Below, piece by piece: positions 11,434 through 22,905 of a stretch of 64,000 nucleotides of DNA (position 1 is its first letter; every line of letters begins with the position of its first letter). The stretch covers positions 23,364-87,363 of the forward strand of contig NZ_RSEJ01000002.1 of NCBI RefSeq assembly GCF_009910675.1, written 5' to 3'. Below the pieces are notes generated by a model, which saw only the letters and a list, made by a program, of their open reading frames with translations, was not told the DNA's origin and did no database searches. Origin of the DNA: Photobacterium alginatilyticum. GTDB lineage: Bacteria; Pseudomonadota; Gammaproteobacteria; Enterobacterales; Vibrionaceae. The position numbers and the translations under genes were made by a program.

Positions 11434-14400
11434 CTAGTCCTGTGGGGGTGGCGGTGGTGCCAACACCTCACGGTTGCCATTATGCCCCGGGGCACTGACG
11501 ATACCATGCGCTTCCAGCTGCTCGACAATTCGCGCAGCCCGGTTGTAACCAATCTTAAATTTACGCTGCACGCCCGATACAGAGCCTCGGCGAGATTCGG
11601 CAACAAACGCCGCCACCTGATCAAACAACTGGTCGAGATCATCGTCACCGCCACCAGCAGCCTCGCCCGGTAGCAAGCCTTCAGCCCCCTGATCAGCATT
11701 CAGAATACCGTCGATATACTGCGGCTTCCCGCGAGCTTTCCAGTCATTAACCACATTGTGGACATCATCATCAGAGGCAAATGCGCCGTGAACTCGGACA
11801 GGATGGTTTTTACCTGCAGGCAGGTACAGCATATCACCCATGCCCAGCAAGGACTCCGCCCCGCCCTGGTCCAAAATGGTTCTCGAGTCCGTCTTGGTTG
11901 ATACCGTAAAGGCCATTCGGCTAGGAATGTTCGCCTTGATCAAGCCTGTTATCACATCAACTGACGGCCGCTGAGTCGCCAGTACCAGGTGGATGCCAGC
12001 CGCACGGGCCTTCTGGGCCAGACGGGCAATCAGCTCTTCAACCTTCTTGCCGACGACCATCATCAAATCAGCGAACTCATCGACAATAACCACTATGCTT
12101 GGCATTTTTTCAAGCATTGGCGGGTATTCATCCATACTGTCTCCCGGTTTCCACAACGGATCGTGGATCGGGTGGCCAGCCGCCGCCGCTTCTGCCAGCT
12201 TGGCGTTGTAACCGGCCAGATTACGTACTCCGACCGCAGCCATCAGTTTGTATCGGCGCTCCATTTCCCCGACACACCAGCGCAGGGCGTTACCGGCATC
12301 TTTCATGTCAGTAACAACTTCGGTCAGCAAGTGCGGGATACCTTCGTAAATGGAAAGCTCCAGCATTTTCGGGTCAATCATGATGAAACGACAGTCTTCA
12401 GGCTTACACTTATACAGCAAGCTGACGATCATGACGTTCACACCCACCGACTTACCCGAGCCCGTGGTACCGGCTACCAACAAGTGCGGCATCTTGCTCA
12501 GGTCGGCGACAATCGCTTCCCCGGCAATATCATAGCCAAGCACAATCGGCAGGGCTGCCTTCATATCCTGGAACCGCTCGCTGCCCACCACTTCCGACAT
12601 GTAGACAGTTTCGCGATTGACGTTTGGCAGCTCCAGACCGATATAGGGCTTGCCCGGAATAACTTCGACCACACGTACGGCTGAAGCCGACAGTGCCCTG
12701 GCCAAGTCTTTCGCCAGGCCGGAAATCCGGCTGACCTTCACACCCGGCGCCAAATCCAGCTCGTAACGGGTGATTACCGGCCCCGGATAGACTCCCACGA
12801 CCTTGGCTTTAATTTTATAGTCAGCCAATTTTGATTCGACCAGCATGGCCGTTTGTTTCAGTTCCTCTTCACTGGCCGGTTCGACAGTCTGTCGCGCCGG
12901 AGCCAGCAAATCAAGGGTCGGCATCGGTGTTGTCGGCACCGGTAAATCCGCTTCTTTCTTCATCAGAAACGGATTATCCAACCCTGCCGCATGAGCCTGT
13001 GCCTTCTGGGCATCGCGGATCTTCTGCAAGAATGCTTCCTCGTCACTGACATCGCTATCATCTGCAACACCGCTTTCCTGCTCGGCACGCTCCAGTTCCG
13101 ACATGCCGTCGTGGACACCAATCTCAATATCATCGGAGACAGGCATCACCTCCGGCGTCACAGCTTCAGGCTGCGAGTCTGCAACGCTCGGGACCGGCTG
13201 ACTCTCTTCCGATACTACGGATCCCATCTGAACTGAATGTGAACCTGGCTCGGTAGCTGCCGACTCAATAACCGCTGGCTGTGGCTGCAAGACTTCAGGT
13301 TCATCAAATTCGGATTCTGTTATCACAGGCTCCGGTGTAACTGGCTGCATTGTGACAGATTGTGTTGCTACAGGCGGTGTTGCAGGCTGCGAGGCGTTTT
13401 GGACAACAGGCTCTGGCAAAGGCTCAGCGAAAGTGGTGCTGTCATCAGCAACTACGCTTTGCATAGCGTCCGTGTCAATGGTCGGCAAGGTATCTTGCTC
13501 ATCCATATAGACCGTGAAATTTTCGTCTTTATCGAGTTCTCGCTCAAGCTCAGCAATCGTGAGCCCCTTGGCCTTTTGCGGCTGCCTGCTCGTTATCGGC
13601 TCAGGTTGCCTATTCTCTGAAAATATAGACTCATGCTGTACTGGCGGCTCAATGCTACCCAATTCCGAATGCGCCGCAGTCAGCTCGACAAGTTCTTCTA
13701 CCTGACCGTCGACCAGCACATCCTCAACGGTAATTGCATCAGAGTGAACGACCGGGCTAGGTTTTAAGCGCTCTGGCATAACAATCTTGGGCGAGGACGG
13801 CGCATCGCTCCACGCTTGTTCGGAAAACTGCGGCTCTGTTCGAGACTCTCGGCGTGGTTCTCTGCGCTCAGCAGTACTCTCTGCAGCACTTGGCTTGCTC
13901 GATGACGCCAGCAGAACATCATCGGCATCCGGCGCTTCAGCCTGGCTTTCCTGGGCAAGTTGAGCGGCGTACGCAGTCTGTTGCTCATCCGGAATATCGG
14001 CGGCAAATGGCGTCAGCACCTCTGATTTATCCGAGCGCACCTTGTTAAGCAACCAGGCCAATGCTCCCAGAGTTGTCTCCCCCAAGGTATCGACAATGGT
14101 CAGCCAGGAAATACCGGTAAATAGCGTAAAGCCCACCGCCCAGATAAACATCAGCACCAATGTCGTTCCAAGCAGATTAAGCATCGGCAGGGCCATATTC
14201 GAGACGACATCGCCTATTACGCCACCGGAGGAAAAGTACCAGATATCATCGAAGTTAAGATCAGCCAGCCCGCAGCTGGTCAGAAACAACAGCAACAGGC
14301 CCAGCAGCCGGGTGCCATAAATCATGAAGTCGATGGTCTCGCGCTCACCACGACGACGGAAAATCACCCATGCCCCCAATACAATCGCCACAGGCAACGG

Positions 14401-14646
14401 GTAGGCCAGCGAGCCGAGGGTAAACAGAAAAGTATCTGCCACCAGTGCGCCCAGTGCACCGGCTTTGTTTTGCACGGGCCCTTCCCAGGCCGTTTGTGAC
14501 CACGAAGGATCGGCTGGATCAAAACTTACCAGGGCAACCATGATAAATATCGCGGCCAATATGCCTATGATCAGAAAGCTTTCTAGCAGACGCTGTCCCC
14601 CAGAAAGGCGTATTTTTGGCTGCTGTGTGCCTTTAACTTTCCTCAA
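11434..14646 (-). CDS. ftsK: DNA translocase FtsK
   Basis: Cell-division protein that pumps chromosome dimers at the septum and activates XerCD at dif. The product is about 1070 aa: four N-terminal membrane helices (to about residue 185), a long acidic Pro/Gln/Glu-rich linker (about 200-570), then the RecA-like motor with Walker [11 protein letters not shown] and [11 protein letters not shown], and the C-terminal winged-helix gamma domain ([19 protein letters not shown]) that reads KOPS. I chose the TTG at 14646 because GGAG lies six bases upstream and the product then begins where E. coli FtsK does. The in-frame GTG at 14712 lacks a ribosome binding site. Confidence 0.95.
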   Translation of the reverse strand: MRKVKGTQQPKIRLSGGQRLLESFLIIGILAAIFIMVALVSFDPADPSWSQTAWEGPVQNKAGALGALVADTFLFTLGSLAYPLPVAIVLGAWVIFRRRGERETIDFMIYGTRLLGLLLLFLTSCGLADLNFDDIWYFSSGGVIGDVVSNMALPMLNLLGTTLVLMFIWAVGFTLFTGISWLTIVDTLGETTLGALAWLLNKVRSDKSEVLTPFAADIPDEQQTAYAAQLAQESQAEAPDADDVLLASSSKPSAAESTAERREPRRESRTEPQFSEQAWSDAPSSPKIVMPERLKPSPVVHSDAITVEDVLVDGQVEELVELTAAHSELGSIEPPVQHESIFSENRQPEPITSRQPQKAKGLTIAELERELDKDENFTVYMDEQDTLPTIDTDAMQSVVADDSTTFAEPLPEPVVQNASQPATPPVATQSVTMQPVTPEPVITESEFDEPEVLQPQPAVIESAATEPGSHSVQMGSVVSEESQPVPSVADSQPEAVTPEVMPVSDDIEIGVHDGMSELERAEQESGVADDSDVSDEEAFLQKIRDAQKAQAHAAGLDNPFLMKKEADLPVPTTPMPTLDLLAPARQTVEPASEEELKQTAMLVESKLADYKIKAKVVGVYPGPVITRYELDLAPGVKVSRISGLAKDLARALSASAVRVVEVIPGKPYIGLELPNVNRETVYMSEVVGSERFQDMKAALPIVLGYDIAGEAIVADLSKMPHLLVAGTTGSGKSVGVNVMIVSLLYKCKPEDCRFIMIDPKMLELSIYEGIPHLLTEVVTDMKDAGNALRWCVGEMERRYKLMAAVGVRNLAGYNAKLAEAAAAGHPIHDPLWKPGDSMDEYPPMLEKMPSIVVIVDEFADLMMVVGKKVEELIARLAQKARAAGIHLVLATQRPSVDVITGLIKANIPSRMAFTVSTKTDSRTILDQGGAESLLGMGDMLYLPAGKNHPVRVHGAFASDDDVHNVVNDWKARGKPQYIDGILNADQGAEGLLPGEAAGGGDDDLDQLFDQVAAFVAESRRGSVSGVQRKFKIGYNRAARIVEQLEAHGIVSAPGHNGNREVLAPPPPPQD

Positions 14647-15037
14647 AAAACACTCCGGTGTAACAATTGTTGTCGCCTGGTTCCCTATCAGCCGATGCGC
14701 AAGGCTTTGCACTATTGATTATGGTGATTAACTGGTGCAAAAGGCTGTCGGTCAGGTCAATTTAAATCTAGTGCCCTATCTTATACCACTTGTCGTCTTT
14801 TTTTGACTATTACAAGAAAAGTGGGAGCAAAGCACTAAACTCACGAGATTTCTCTGTCGCGCAGAAAAGCAAATGCCATTGTAAACATTTGTCGAAAGGA
14901 AAGATTCATCAGAGTGTTAATTCAGCGCGGCAGGTGGCGAATTATTGTGCATACGGTGAGTTTTGTAGGGGATAAAACAAATCAAGCGGCCTAGGCCGCT
15001 TAATTTATGACCGTCAGAACGGCAATGTCATGCAGGA
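14647..15037. other. Intergenic region lrp to ftsK
   Basis: About 390 bases. The end next to lrp carries its terminator. The rest should hold the ftsK promoter; I see no other gene, repeat or clear operator. Confidence 0.6.
14974..15001 (-). terminator. Intrinsic terminator of lrp
   Basis: An 18-bp perfect palindrome AAGCGGCCTAGGCCGCTT (14984-15001) is followed on the minus strand by GATTTGTTTTA. It starts 36 bases after the lrp stop. Confidence 0.8.
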
Positions 15038-15532
15038 TTAGCGAGTCTTGATAACCAGGTTGTTGGTCTGCTTCACTTCTTCCATGACGACATAGGTACG
15101 GGTGTCATTTACGCCAGGCAAGCGTAGCAGGGTTTCACCCAGCAGCTTACGGTACGCTGACATATCTGATACGCGAGTTTTCAACAGGTAGTCGAAATCA
15201 CCAGATACCAAGTGACATTCCTGAATGTCTTCCAGCTCTTGAACAGACTTATTGAACTGTTCAAATACATCTGGCGCACCGCGGTTAAGCGTAATTTCAA
15301 CGAAAACCAGCAGTGATGCATCAAGAAATTGGGGATTTAGCAGAGCCGTATAGCCGCTAATGTACCCTTGACGCTCCAGTCGACGAACACGTTCGAGACA
15401 CGGAGTTGGAGATAAGCCTACACGTTTTGATAACTCAACATTTGAGATACGACCGTCTTTTTGCAGTTCATTCAATATGTTACGGTCAATTCTATCCAAT
15501 TCCTTGGATGGTTTCTTTTTGGTATCTACCAT
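15038..15532 (-). CDS. lrp: Leucine-responsive regulatory protein
   Basis: Global feast/famine transcription factor. The 164-aa length matches Lrp. It has the N-terminal winged helix-turn-helix (DRIDRNILNELQKDGRISN then ELSKRVGLSPTPCLERVRRL, residues 13-52) and the C-terminal RAM/ActD ligand domain (VFVEITLN, CHLVSGDFDYLLK). Very high resemblance to E. coli Lrp in the DNA-binding part supports orthology rather than an Lrp-like paralogue. It is divergent from ald with a 157-bp shared promoter region, so Lrp or its ligand is a likely regulator of ald (inference). Confidence 0.97.
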   Translation of the reverse strand: MVDTKKKPSKELDRIDRNILNELQKDGRISNVELSKRVGLSPTPCLERVRRLERQGYISGYTALLNPQFLDASLLVFVEITLNRGAPDVFEQFNKSVQELEDIQECHLVSGDFDYLLKTRVSDMSAYRKLLGETLLRLPGVNDTRTYVVMEEVKQTNNLVIKTR

Positions 15533-15689
15533 TTTTTATTCCACCTTCTTACTTCCTTGCAAAAAAATATACTACAACTTTCTATTATTTAGAATCAAAT
15601 ACTCTGATAGTCAAACTATACTGCCAATAGATCCGCATTTACAACCTTGTCAATAGCCAATCGTACTATGATGCCAAGGGAGAAGCAGG

Positions 15690-16811
15690 ATGATCATTGG
15701 TGTACCCAAAGAAATCAAAAACCACGAATATCGCGTCGGGCTGGTTACCAGCAGCGTTCGTGAACTGGTCTCATTAGGCCATCAGGTTCTCATCGAAACC
15801 AATGCCGGTAGTGGAATTGGTCTATCTGATTCAGACTATCAAGCTGCTGGCGCTTCAATTATTTCAACTGCTAAAGAAGTTTTTACCAGATCAGAGATGA
15901 TTGTCAAAGTAAAAGAGCCTCAAGCAGCAGAAAGAGCCATGCTGAATGAAGGACAAATTTTATTCACTTATCTCCATCTTGCCCCAGATTTTCCACAAAC
16001 AAAAGACCTAATTGACAGCAAAGCTATCTGTATAGCTTATGAAACGGTCACAGATCATCTAGGAAGACTACCATTATTGGCACCAATGTCTGAAGTTGCC
16101 GGCAGAATGTCTATCCAGGCAGGAGCACAAACTCTAGAGAATTCTAATGGTGGACGCGGGTTGTTACTCAGCGGAGTTCCCGGCGTAGAACCTGCTAAAG
16201 TTGTCGTCCTCGGTGGTGGTGTCGTCGGCTCTAACGCGGCAAGAATGGCCATTGGCATGCGAGCCGATGTCACGATCCTCGACCGTAACCTCGATACCCT
16301 TCGTGCCCTCGATGTCGAATTTCAGGGCAAGGCCAAAGTCATCTACTCTACCCACGAAGCGATTGACCGGCTGGTTCCCGATGCAGACGTGATTATCGGC
16401 GCCGTACTGATCCCGGGGGCAGCCGCACCGAAACTGATCACCGCCGAGCACGTGAAGCAGATGAAGCCAGGCTCGGCGCTGGTTGATGTGGCCATCGACC
16501 AGGGCGGCTGCTTTGAAACATCGCATCCGACGACCCATACCGATCCGACCTATATTGTCGATGATGTCGTTCACTACTGCGTTGCCAATATGCCCGGCGC
16601 TGTTGCCCGCACCTCGGCGTTTGCCCTCAATAATGCAACCTTGCCCTACGTGATCAAACTTGCCAGTAGCGGTTACAAGAAAGCATTGCTGGACGATCCG
16701 GGATTCCTTGCCGGACTGAACGTGATCCATGGCAAAATCACCTGCAAAGAAGTCGCCGAAGCGTTCGATTTGCACTATACCGACCCAGAGGTTGCAATCA
16801 GTATGCATTAA
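15690..16811 (+). CDS. ald: Alanine dehydrogenase
   Basis: NAD-dependent interconversion of alanine and pyruvate plus ammonia. The 373-aa protein shows MIIGVPKEIKNHEYRVGL at the start, VKVKEPQ with substrate-binding Lys, YLHLAPD with catalytic His near residue 96, the Rossmann glycine motif VVLGGGVVGSNAARMA near 172-186, and VDVAIDQGGC. The start follows AAGGGAGAAG. Base composition changes sharply inside the gene: by count about 40% GC over 15781-16080 but about 58% over 16201-16440 (see findings). It is divergent from lrp, as in vibrios. Confidence 0.97.
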   Translation: MIIGVPKEIKNHEYRVGLVTSSVRELVSLGHQVLIETNAGSGIGLSDSDYQAAGASIISTAKEVFTRSEMIVKVKEPQAAERAMLNEGQILFTYLHLAPDFPQTKDLIDSKAICIAYETVTDHLGRLPLLAPMSEVAGRMSIQAGAQTLENSNGGRGLLLSGVPGVEPAKVVVLGGGVVGSNAARMAIGMRADVTILDRNLDTLRALDVEFQGKAKVIYSTHEAIDRLVPDADVIIGAVLIPGAAAPKLITAEHVKQMKPGSALVDVAIDQGGCFETSHPTTHTDPTYIVDDVVHYCVANMPGAVARTSAFALNNATLPYVIKLASSGYKKALLDDPGFLAGLNVIHGKITCKEVAEAFDLHYTDPEVAISMH

Positions 16812-16818
16812 AATATGC

Positions 16819-18021
<1,203 letters not shown>

Positions 18022-18030
18022 TCAAAATCG

Positions 18031-18056
18031 GCCGCTACCCCGTAGCGGCTGCTTTT
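18031..18056 (+). terminator. Hairpin after trxB
   Basis: GCCGCTAC / GTAGCGGC perfect 8-bp stem with CCC loop, then TGCTTTTA. A modest terminator between trxB and cydD. Confidence 0.7.
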
Positions 18057-18103
18057 AGCCTTCTACCTTTCTGCTCGCTGCCATTTACGGCACAAGATAT
18101 CTT

Positions 18104-19876
18104 ATGGACAAACAATTACAACGAGACTTGACCAAGTGGTTAAAGTCACAAAGCAAGCTCGCCAAACGCTGGCTGATGTTCAGTGTCGGGCTTGGATTTC
18201 TTTCCGGGGTGCTACTCGTCGGCCAGGCTGCGCTGCTTGCCCACATTCTCCATCAACTTATTATCGAACAGACTGATAAATATGAGCTGGTAAACAGTTT
18301 TCTCGGTCTGATCCTGATTGTCGGACTCCGCGCAGGCTGCAGCTGGGGACGTGAAATATACGGTTACCGCTGCGGCGAACAAATCCGGCTTCATATTCGA
18401 CAGCTTATCCTTAACCGCCTGCACAACCTTGGCCCGGCCTACATCAAGGGCAAACCGGCAGGTACCTGGGCCAGTCTGGTACTGGAACAGGTTGAAGAAA
18501 TGCAAGATTTCTTCTCGCGCTATATCCCGCAGATGTCTATTGCGGTGCTGGTTCCGCTGGTTATCCTGTTTGCCGTCTTTCCGCTGAACTGGGCTGCCGG
18601 TCTGATTTTCCTGATCACCGCCCCGCTGGTGCCGATTTTCATGGCACTGGTTGGTTTAGGTGCGGCTGATGCCAACCGACGCAACTTTAAGGCCCTACAA
18701 CGCCTTTCAGGGCATTTTTACGACCGCCTGCAGGGATTATCGACACTTCGTTTGTTTAACCGCGCAGAAGCCGAAGCAGAGAACTTACACGCTGCCTCGC
18801 ATGTACTGCGCAAGCGTACGATGGAAGTATTGCGACTCGCCTTCCTTTCCTCGGCAGTGCTGGAGTTTTTCTCTGCCATCTCGGTGGCCATCGTTGCCGT
18901 CTACTTTGGCTTTGCCTTCATCGGCGAGCTGAACTTCGGTAACTACGGTGTCCCGCTATCGCTATTTACCGGTTTGTTTGTGCTGGTACTGGCCCCTGAG
19001 TTTTATCAACCGCTGCGCGATTTAGGGACTTTCTACCATGCCAAGGCCCAGGCCATTGGTGCCGCAGAGTCGATTGTCGAGTTTCTCAATGCGGAAGCCG
19101 ACGAGATGACCCAAGGTGACGAGGAGTTACCGTCACCTGAAACCATCCGGATCAGCGTTCAGGATCTGGAAGTACTGAGTCCGCAGGGCCAGATTCTGGC
19201 TGGCCCACTGAGCTTTGACATTCAGGCCCATGAGCAAGTTGCCCTTGTCGGCCCGAGCGGTGCCGGTAAAACCAGCCTGCTCAATGCGCTACTGGGCTTT
19301 CTGCCATATCGTGGCAGCCTGAAAATCAACGGTGTAGAACTCAAGCAGCTTGACCATAGCGAATGGCGCCAGACAATCAGCTGGGTGGGGCAAAACCCGC
19401 TGCTGGTACACGGTACCGTGCGTGACAATATTACCCTCGGCAACCCACTGGCGACCGATAAGCATGTTACTCAGGTTGCGCAGCAGGCCTATGCCGATGA
19501 ATTTATCAGCCGCCTTGAGAAAGGCTACAGCCATCAGGTCGGCGACCGCTCCGGTGGCCTGTCTGTTGGTCAGGCACAACGTATCGCTGTCGCACGGGCC
19601 ATGTTACAAAACGGTGCCTTCTGGTTACTGGACGAGCCGACAGCCAGCCTGGATGCCAACAGTGAACACCTGGTACTGGAAAGCCTGACAATGGCTGTCA
19701 AAGGCCAGACTACCCTAATGGTCAGCCACCGCCTTGACCAGTTAGCGGCCATGGATCGTGTACTGGTGCTGGAAAACGGCAAACTGGTTCAGAACGGTCA
19801 TTTTGATCACATCCGCCAGCACGGCCTGCTCGCCGATATGCTCGCCCACACAGACAAGAGGGATCTCGATGCGTGA
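18104..19876 (+). CDS. cydD: Thiol reductant ABC exporter subunit CydD
   Basis: Half of the heterodimeric CydDC exporter, which moves cysteine and glutathione to the periplasm and is needed to assemble cytochrome bd. The 590-aa protein is a type IV ABC half-transporter: membrane domain to about residue 330 with LGPAYIKGKPAG, then the ATPase with Walker A GPSGAGKTS (about 382-390), signature LSVGQAQRIAVARA (the usual SGGQ is SVGQ) and Walker B FWLLDEPTASLD. Its stop overlaps the cydC start by 8 bases, so the two are translationally coupled. Confidence 0.96.
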   Translation: MDKQLQRDLTKWLKSQSKLAKRWLMFSVGLGFLSGVLLVGQAALLAHILHQLIIEQTDKYELVNSFLGLILIVGLRAGCSWGREIYGYRCGEQIRLHIRQLILNRLHNLGPAYIKGKPAGTWASLVLEQVEEMQDFFSRYIPQMSIAVLVPLVILFAVFPLNWAAGLIFLITAPLVPIFMALVGLGAADANRRNFKALQRLSGHFYDRLQGLSTLRLFNRAEAEAENLHAASHVLRKRTMEVLRLAFLSSAVLEFFSAISVAIVAVYFGFAFIGELNFGNYGVPLSLFTGLFVLVLAPEFYQPLRDLGTFYHAKAQAIGAAESIVEFLNAEADEMTQGDEELPSPETIRISVQDLEVLSPQGQILAGPLSFDIQAHEQVALVGPSGAGKTSLLNALLGFLPYRGSLKINGVELKQLDHSEWRQTISWVGQNPLLVHGTVRDNITLGNPLATDKHVTQVAQQAYADEFISRLEKGYSHQVGDRSGGLSVGQAQRIAVARAMLQNGAFWLLDEPTASLDANSEHLVLESLTMAVKGQTTLMVSHRLDQLAAMDRVLVLENGKLVQNGHFDHIRQHGLLADMLAHTDKRDLDA

Positions 19877-21590
19877 TTTAATCCCTTACCTGAAACTCTA
19901 TCGCAAACACTGGTTTGGCCTGACACTCGGCATGCTACTTGGATTGGCAACCCTGTTGTCAGCGCTCAGCCTGCTGACGCTTTCAGGGTGGTTTATCGCC
20001 GCCTCTGCCGTAGCCGGACTGACTATTGCCCGGGAAACCTTTAACTACATGCTACCGGGAGCCGGTGTACGGGGATTCTCGATGGCACGTACTGCCGGTC
20101 GCTGGGGCGAACGCGTAGTCAGCCACAACGCCACCTTCAAGCTGCTTGCCGATCTGCGTCTGTTCTTCTTTCGCAAACTGACGCCGCTGATCCCCGGCCG
20201 CCAGGCAAACCTGCGGGATGCCGATTTGCTCAATCGCCTGGTTGCCGACGTAGATGCTATGGACCATGTGTACCTGCGTCTTGTCAGCCCGCTGGTGATC
20301 GGCGTCATTGCCCTGCTGGCGATCACCGGCTTTCTGGCCTGGTTTGATCTTGTTATCGGCCTGACACTGGGCTTCATTCTATTGGCGCTGATGTTCACCC
20401 TGCCAGTTATCTTTTATCGGTTAGGTAAAACCAATGGTGAAGCACTGACCTATGCCAAGGCCAACTATCGGGTAAAACTACTCGACTGGATCCAGGGCCA
20501 TGCCGAACTGCTGCTGTTCAATGCCGAAGAGCGCTACCGTGAACAGGCTATTGCCGAACAAGACGCCTTACTTGCTGCACAGCGCAAGATGGCAAGCCTT
20601 ACCGGTCTTGCTAATGCGATTCTGATGGCAGCAACAGGCTGGACACTGGTCCTGATCACCTGGATTGCTGCCGACGGTATTGGCGGTGCAGCCCCCGATC
20701 CGTTTGTTGCCATGGTTGCCTTTGCCACCATGGCAAGCTTCGAGATCATGATGCCGGTTGCCGGTGCTTTCCAGTACCTGGGGCAGACATTGACCTCTGC
20801 CCGCCGCCTGAATGAGATTATTGAAGCGACACCCGACACACCGTTTGATCCGAACGGTCATCAAGCGCAGGTCAACGGTGATATCAGTATTCGCAATATC
20901 ACCTACACCTACTATGGTAGCGACGAGCCGGTACTGAAAGATGTCTCTCTTGAACTGAAACAGGGCGAAAAACTGGCTCTGCTTGGCCGTACAGGCTGTG
21001 GCAAATCGACACTGCTGCAACTGCTGACCCGTAACTGGGATCCGCAGCAAGGCGACATCAGTATTGATGGTATCGCCCTGCCAGCATGGCACGAAGACTC
21101 ACTGCGCCAGGCGATCACTGTCGTTAGCCAACGAGTGGATGTCTTCAATGGCTCGCTGCGTGAAAACCTTGTTCTTGCCAAGCCGGATGGCTCTGATGAT
21201 GAATTCAGGGACGCACTGGCAAAAGTCGGTCTTGAGGCCCTGCTTGAAGGCAAAGGGCTGGATACCTGGCTGGGAGAAGGTGGCCGTCAGATTTCGGGGG
21301 GCGAACGCCGCCGGATCGGTATTGCCCGCGCGCTACTGCATGATGCGCCCATCCTGCTGATGGACGAACCCACCGAAGGGCTGGATCGTCGTACAGAGCA
21401 GCAGATCATCAAATTGCTGCTTGATCATGCCAAAGACAAAACCGTATTGTTCATCACACACCGCCTTGTCGGGCTGGATCAGATGGATCAGATTTGCCTG
21501 ATGGATGAAGGGAAAATCATCGAGAGCGGGCAGCATGATATGCTCTTGGCCGAAGGCGGCCGCTATGCCGAACTGTGCAACCGGATCTAG
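19869..21590 (+). CDS. cydC: Thiol reductant ABC exporter subunit CydC
   Basis: Partner of CydD. The 573-aa protein starts at ATG 19869 (MRDLIPYLKLYRKHWFGLTL) inside the end of cydD; the open frame extends upstream to 19758 only as a shadow of cydD. The membrane domain is followed by an ATPase with Walker A GRTGCGKST, signature [16 protein letters not shown] and Walker B ILLMDEPTEGLD. A strong terminator follows. The position after trxB and before aat matches E. coli. Confidence 0.96.
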   Translation: MRDLIPYLKLYRKHWFGLTLGMLLGLATLLSALSLLTLSGWFIAASAVAGLTIARETFNYMLPGAGVRGFSMARTAGRWGERVVSHNATFKLLADLRLFFFRKLTPLIPGRQANLRDADLLNRLVADVDAMDHVYLRLVSPLVIGVIALLAITGFLAWFDLVIGLTLGFILLALMFTLPVIFYRLGKTNGEALTYAKANYRVKLLDWIQGHAELLLFNAEERYREQAIAEQDALLAAQRKMASLTGLANAILMAATGWTLVLITWIAADGIGGAAPDPFVAMVAFATMASFEIMMPVAGAFQYLGQTLTSARRLNEIIEATPDTPFDPNGHQAQVNGDISIRNITYTYYGSDEPVLKDVSLELKQGEKLALLGRTGCGKSTLLQLLTRNWDPQQGDISIDGIALPAWHEDSLRQAITVVSQRVDVFNGSLRENLVLAKPDGSDDEFRDALAKVGLEALLEGKGLDTWLGEGGRQISGGERRRIGIARALLHDAPILLMDEPTEGLDRRTEQQIIKLLLDHAKDKTVLFITHRLVGLDQMDQICLMDEGKIIESGQHDMLLAEGGRYAELCNRI

Positions 21591-21605
21591 AAACTAGAAA
21601 AGATT

Positions 21606-21637
21606 AAGCGAGGGATACAGGTCCCTCGCTTTTTTTA
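21606..21637 (+). terminator. Intrinsic terminator of cydDC
   Basis: Ten-bp perfect stem AAGCGAGGGA / TCCCTCGCTT, loop TACAGG, then TTTTTTATTT. Confidence 0.93.
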
Positions 21638-21651
21638 TTTTGAGCCTTACG

Positions 21652-22113
21652 TTACAGAACCTTATCGACCCTGACCCCTTCGTCAAAATAGAGGATCCGC
21701 ACACTGTCTCCACGCTGGAATATCATTTGCTGGTCGACATCCTGAATCACATCGATGAGCCTGCCATCCTCCGTTTTAATCAGAAGTTCAACCAATCGAT
21801 AATCAACGACCTTCTGGACCGGTTGACGATTATGGGCAATACCAGCCCCGGCGACAACACCCACTGCGGTAGCTACTTCACGCCCGGTGCCACCACCGAA
21901 CTGATTACCGATCAACCCTCCAACAACACCACCAAGCAGGGTTTCCCACCCGTTGCGCTGGGAGTTAATGACCTCCTGATGAGAAATATAACGTACCGAA
22001 TCGACATCACCGAACACGATTTTATTAACCGTACGGGCCTCGTTTCGATTATATGGCGCAGCTGTCGCAACAAGAGGAAGCAATAGCAGTAACATTAAGA
22101 ACTTTCTCATCAT
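21652..22113 (-). CDS. Glycine-zipper (17-kDa antigen type) exported protein
   Basis: A 153-aa protein with an N-terminal signal peptide (MMRKFLMLLLLLPLVATAA, cleavage likely after TAA) and no lipobox Cys. Residues 60-95 hold a glycine-zipper pair, LLGGVVGGLIGNQFGGGTGR then AVGVVAGAGIA, as in the SlyB/17-kDa surface antigen family. The C-terminal half is a small beta-rich domain ending FDEGVRVDKVL. Such proteins sit in or at the outer membrane and are often stress-related; the exact role is unknown. ATG at 22113 follows GAGGAAA. It is convergent with cydC. Confidence 0.8.
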   Translation of the reverse strand: MMRKFLMLLLLLPLVATAAPYNRNEARTVNKIVFGDVDSVRYISHQEVINSQRNGWETLLGGVVGGLIGNQFGGGTGREVATAVGVVAGAGIAHNRQPVQKVVDYRLVELLIKTEDGRLIDVIQDVDQQMIFQRGDSVRILYFDEGVRVDKVL

Positions 22114-22196
22114 ATAATTTCCTCAATGGGGGTAACTGTATATCTAGCTACCTATATTATTTATTCTTGTATTAAGCACCAACGACTACAGTACTT

Positions 22197-22901
22197 ATGG
22201 CTATCTATCTGCCGGAACTCGATCCGGTCAATACACAGTTTCCGGTGGCGGAAACCGCCCTGGACGACCCCAACGGACTGCTGGCATTTGGCGGCGACCT
22301 GAGACCTGAGCGCCTGCTCTCTGCCTATCGCCAGGGTATTTTCCCCTGGTATTCAGAAGGCGAGCCCATCCTCTGGTGGAGCCCGGCCCCGCGTGCCGTC
22401 TTCCTTCCCGATAAATTCAGGCCAAGCAAAAGCTTACGCAAGTTTTTCCGAAAATCAGGGTACCAAGTCACCCTGAACAAAGCCTGTCACGATGTGATTC
22501 GCCTGTGTGCCGACAGCCGTGGCCCGGAAGAAACCTGGATCACTGCCGATATGATGCAGGCATACCAGCTAATGCATAACCTCGGCTACTGTCATTCAGT
22601 AGAAGTATGGCAGGACAGCACCCTCGTAGGCGGTCTCTATGGAATTCAGATTGGTACTGTGTTCTGCGGCGAGTCAATGTTTTCCCTGGCCGATAATGCA
22701 TCTAAAATTGCCTTGTGGCTCTTCTGTCAGCATTTTCACGCTCACGGCGGCACGCTGATTGACTGTCAGATCATGAATGATCACTTAGCTTCGCTAGGGG
22801 CGGTTGAAATTGAACGCTCTCCATTTATGCAATTTTTGCAACAGCAAAGAGATGCCATACTAGAAGAAAGCTGTTACCAACCTCGGGAGCTGCATCAGTA
22901 A
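22197..22901 (+). CDS. aat: Leucyl/phenylalanyl-tRNA--protein transferase
   Basis: Adds Leu or Phe from aminoacyl-tRNA to N-terminal Arg or Lys, making N-degrons for ClpS/ClpAP. The 234-aa protein contains the family motifs FPWYSEGEPILWWSPAPRAV, GPEETWITADM, and the CGESMFSLADNASKIAL core. It sits four bases from bpt and upstream of infA and clpA/clpS, so the N-end-rule components are neighbours. Confidence 0.97.
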   Translation: MAIYLPELDPVNTQFPVAETALDDPNGLLAFGGDLRPERLLSAYRQGIFPWYSEGEPILWWSPAPRAVFLPDKFRPSKSLRKFFRKSGYQVTLNKACHDVIRLCADSRGPEETWITADMMQAYQLMHNLGYCHSVEVWQDSTLVGGLYGIQIGTVFCGESMFSLADNASKIALWLFCQHFHAHGGTLIDCQIMNDHLASLGAVEIERSPFMQFLQQQRDAILEESCYQPRELHQ

Positions 22902-22905
22902 ACTC

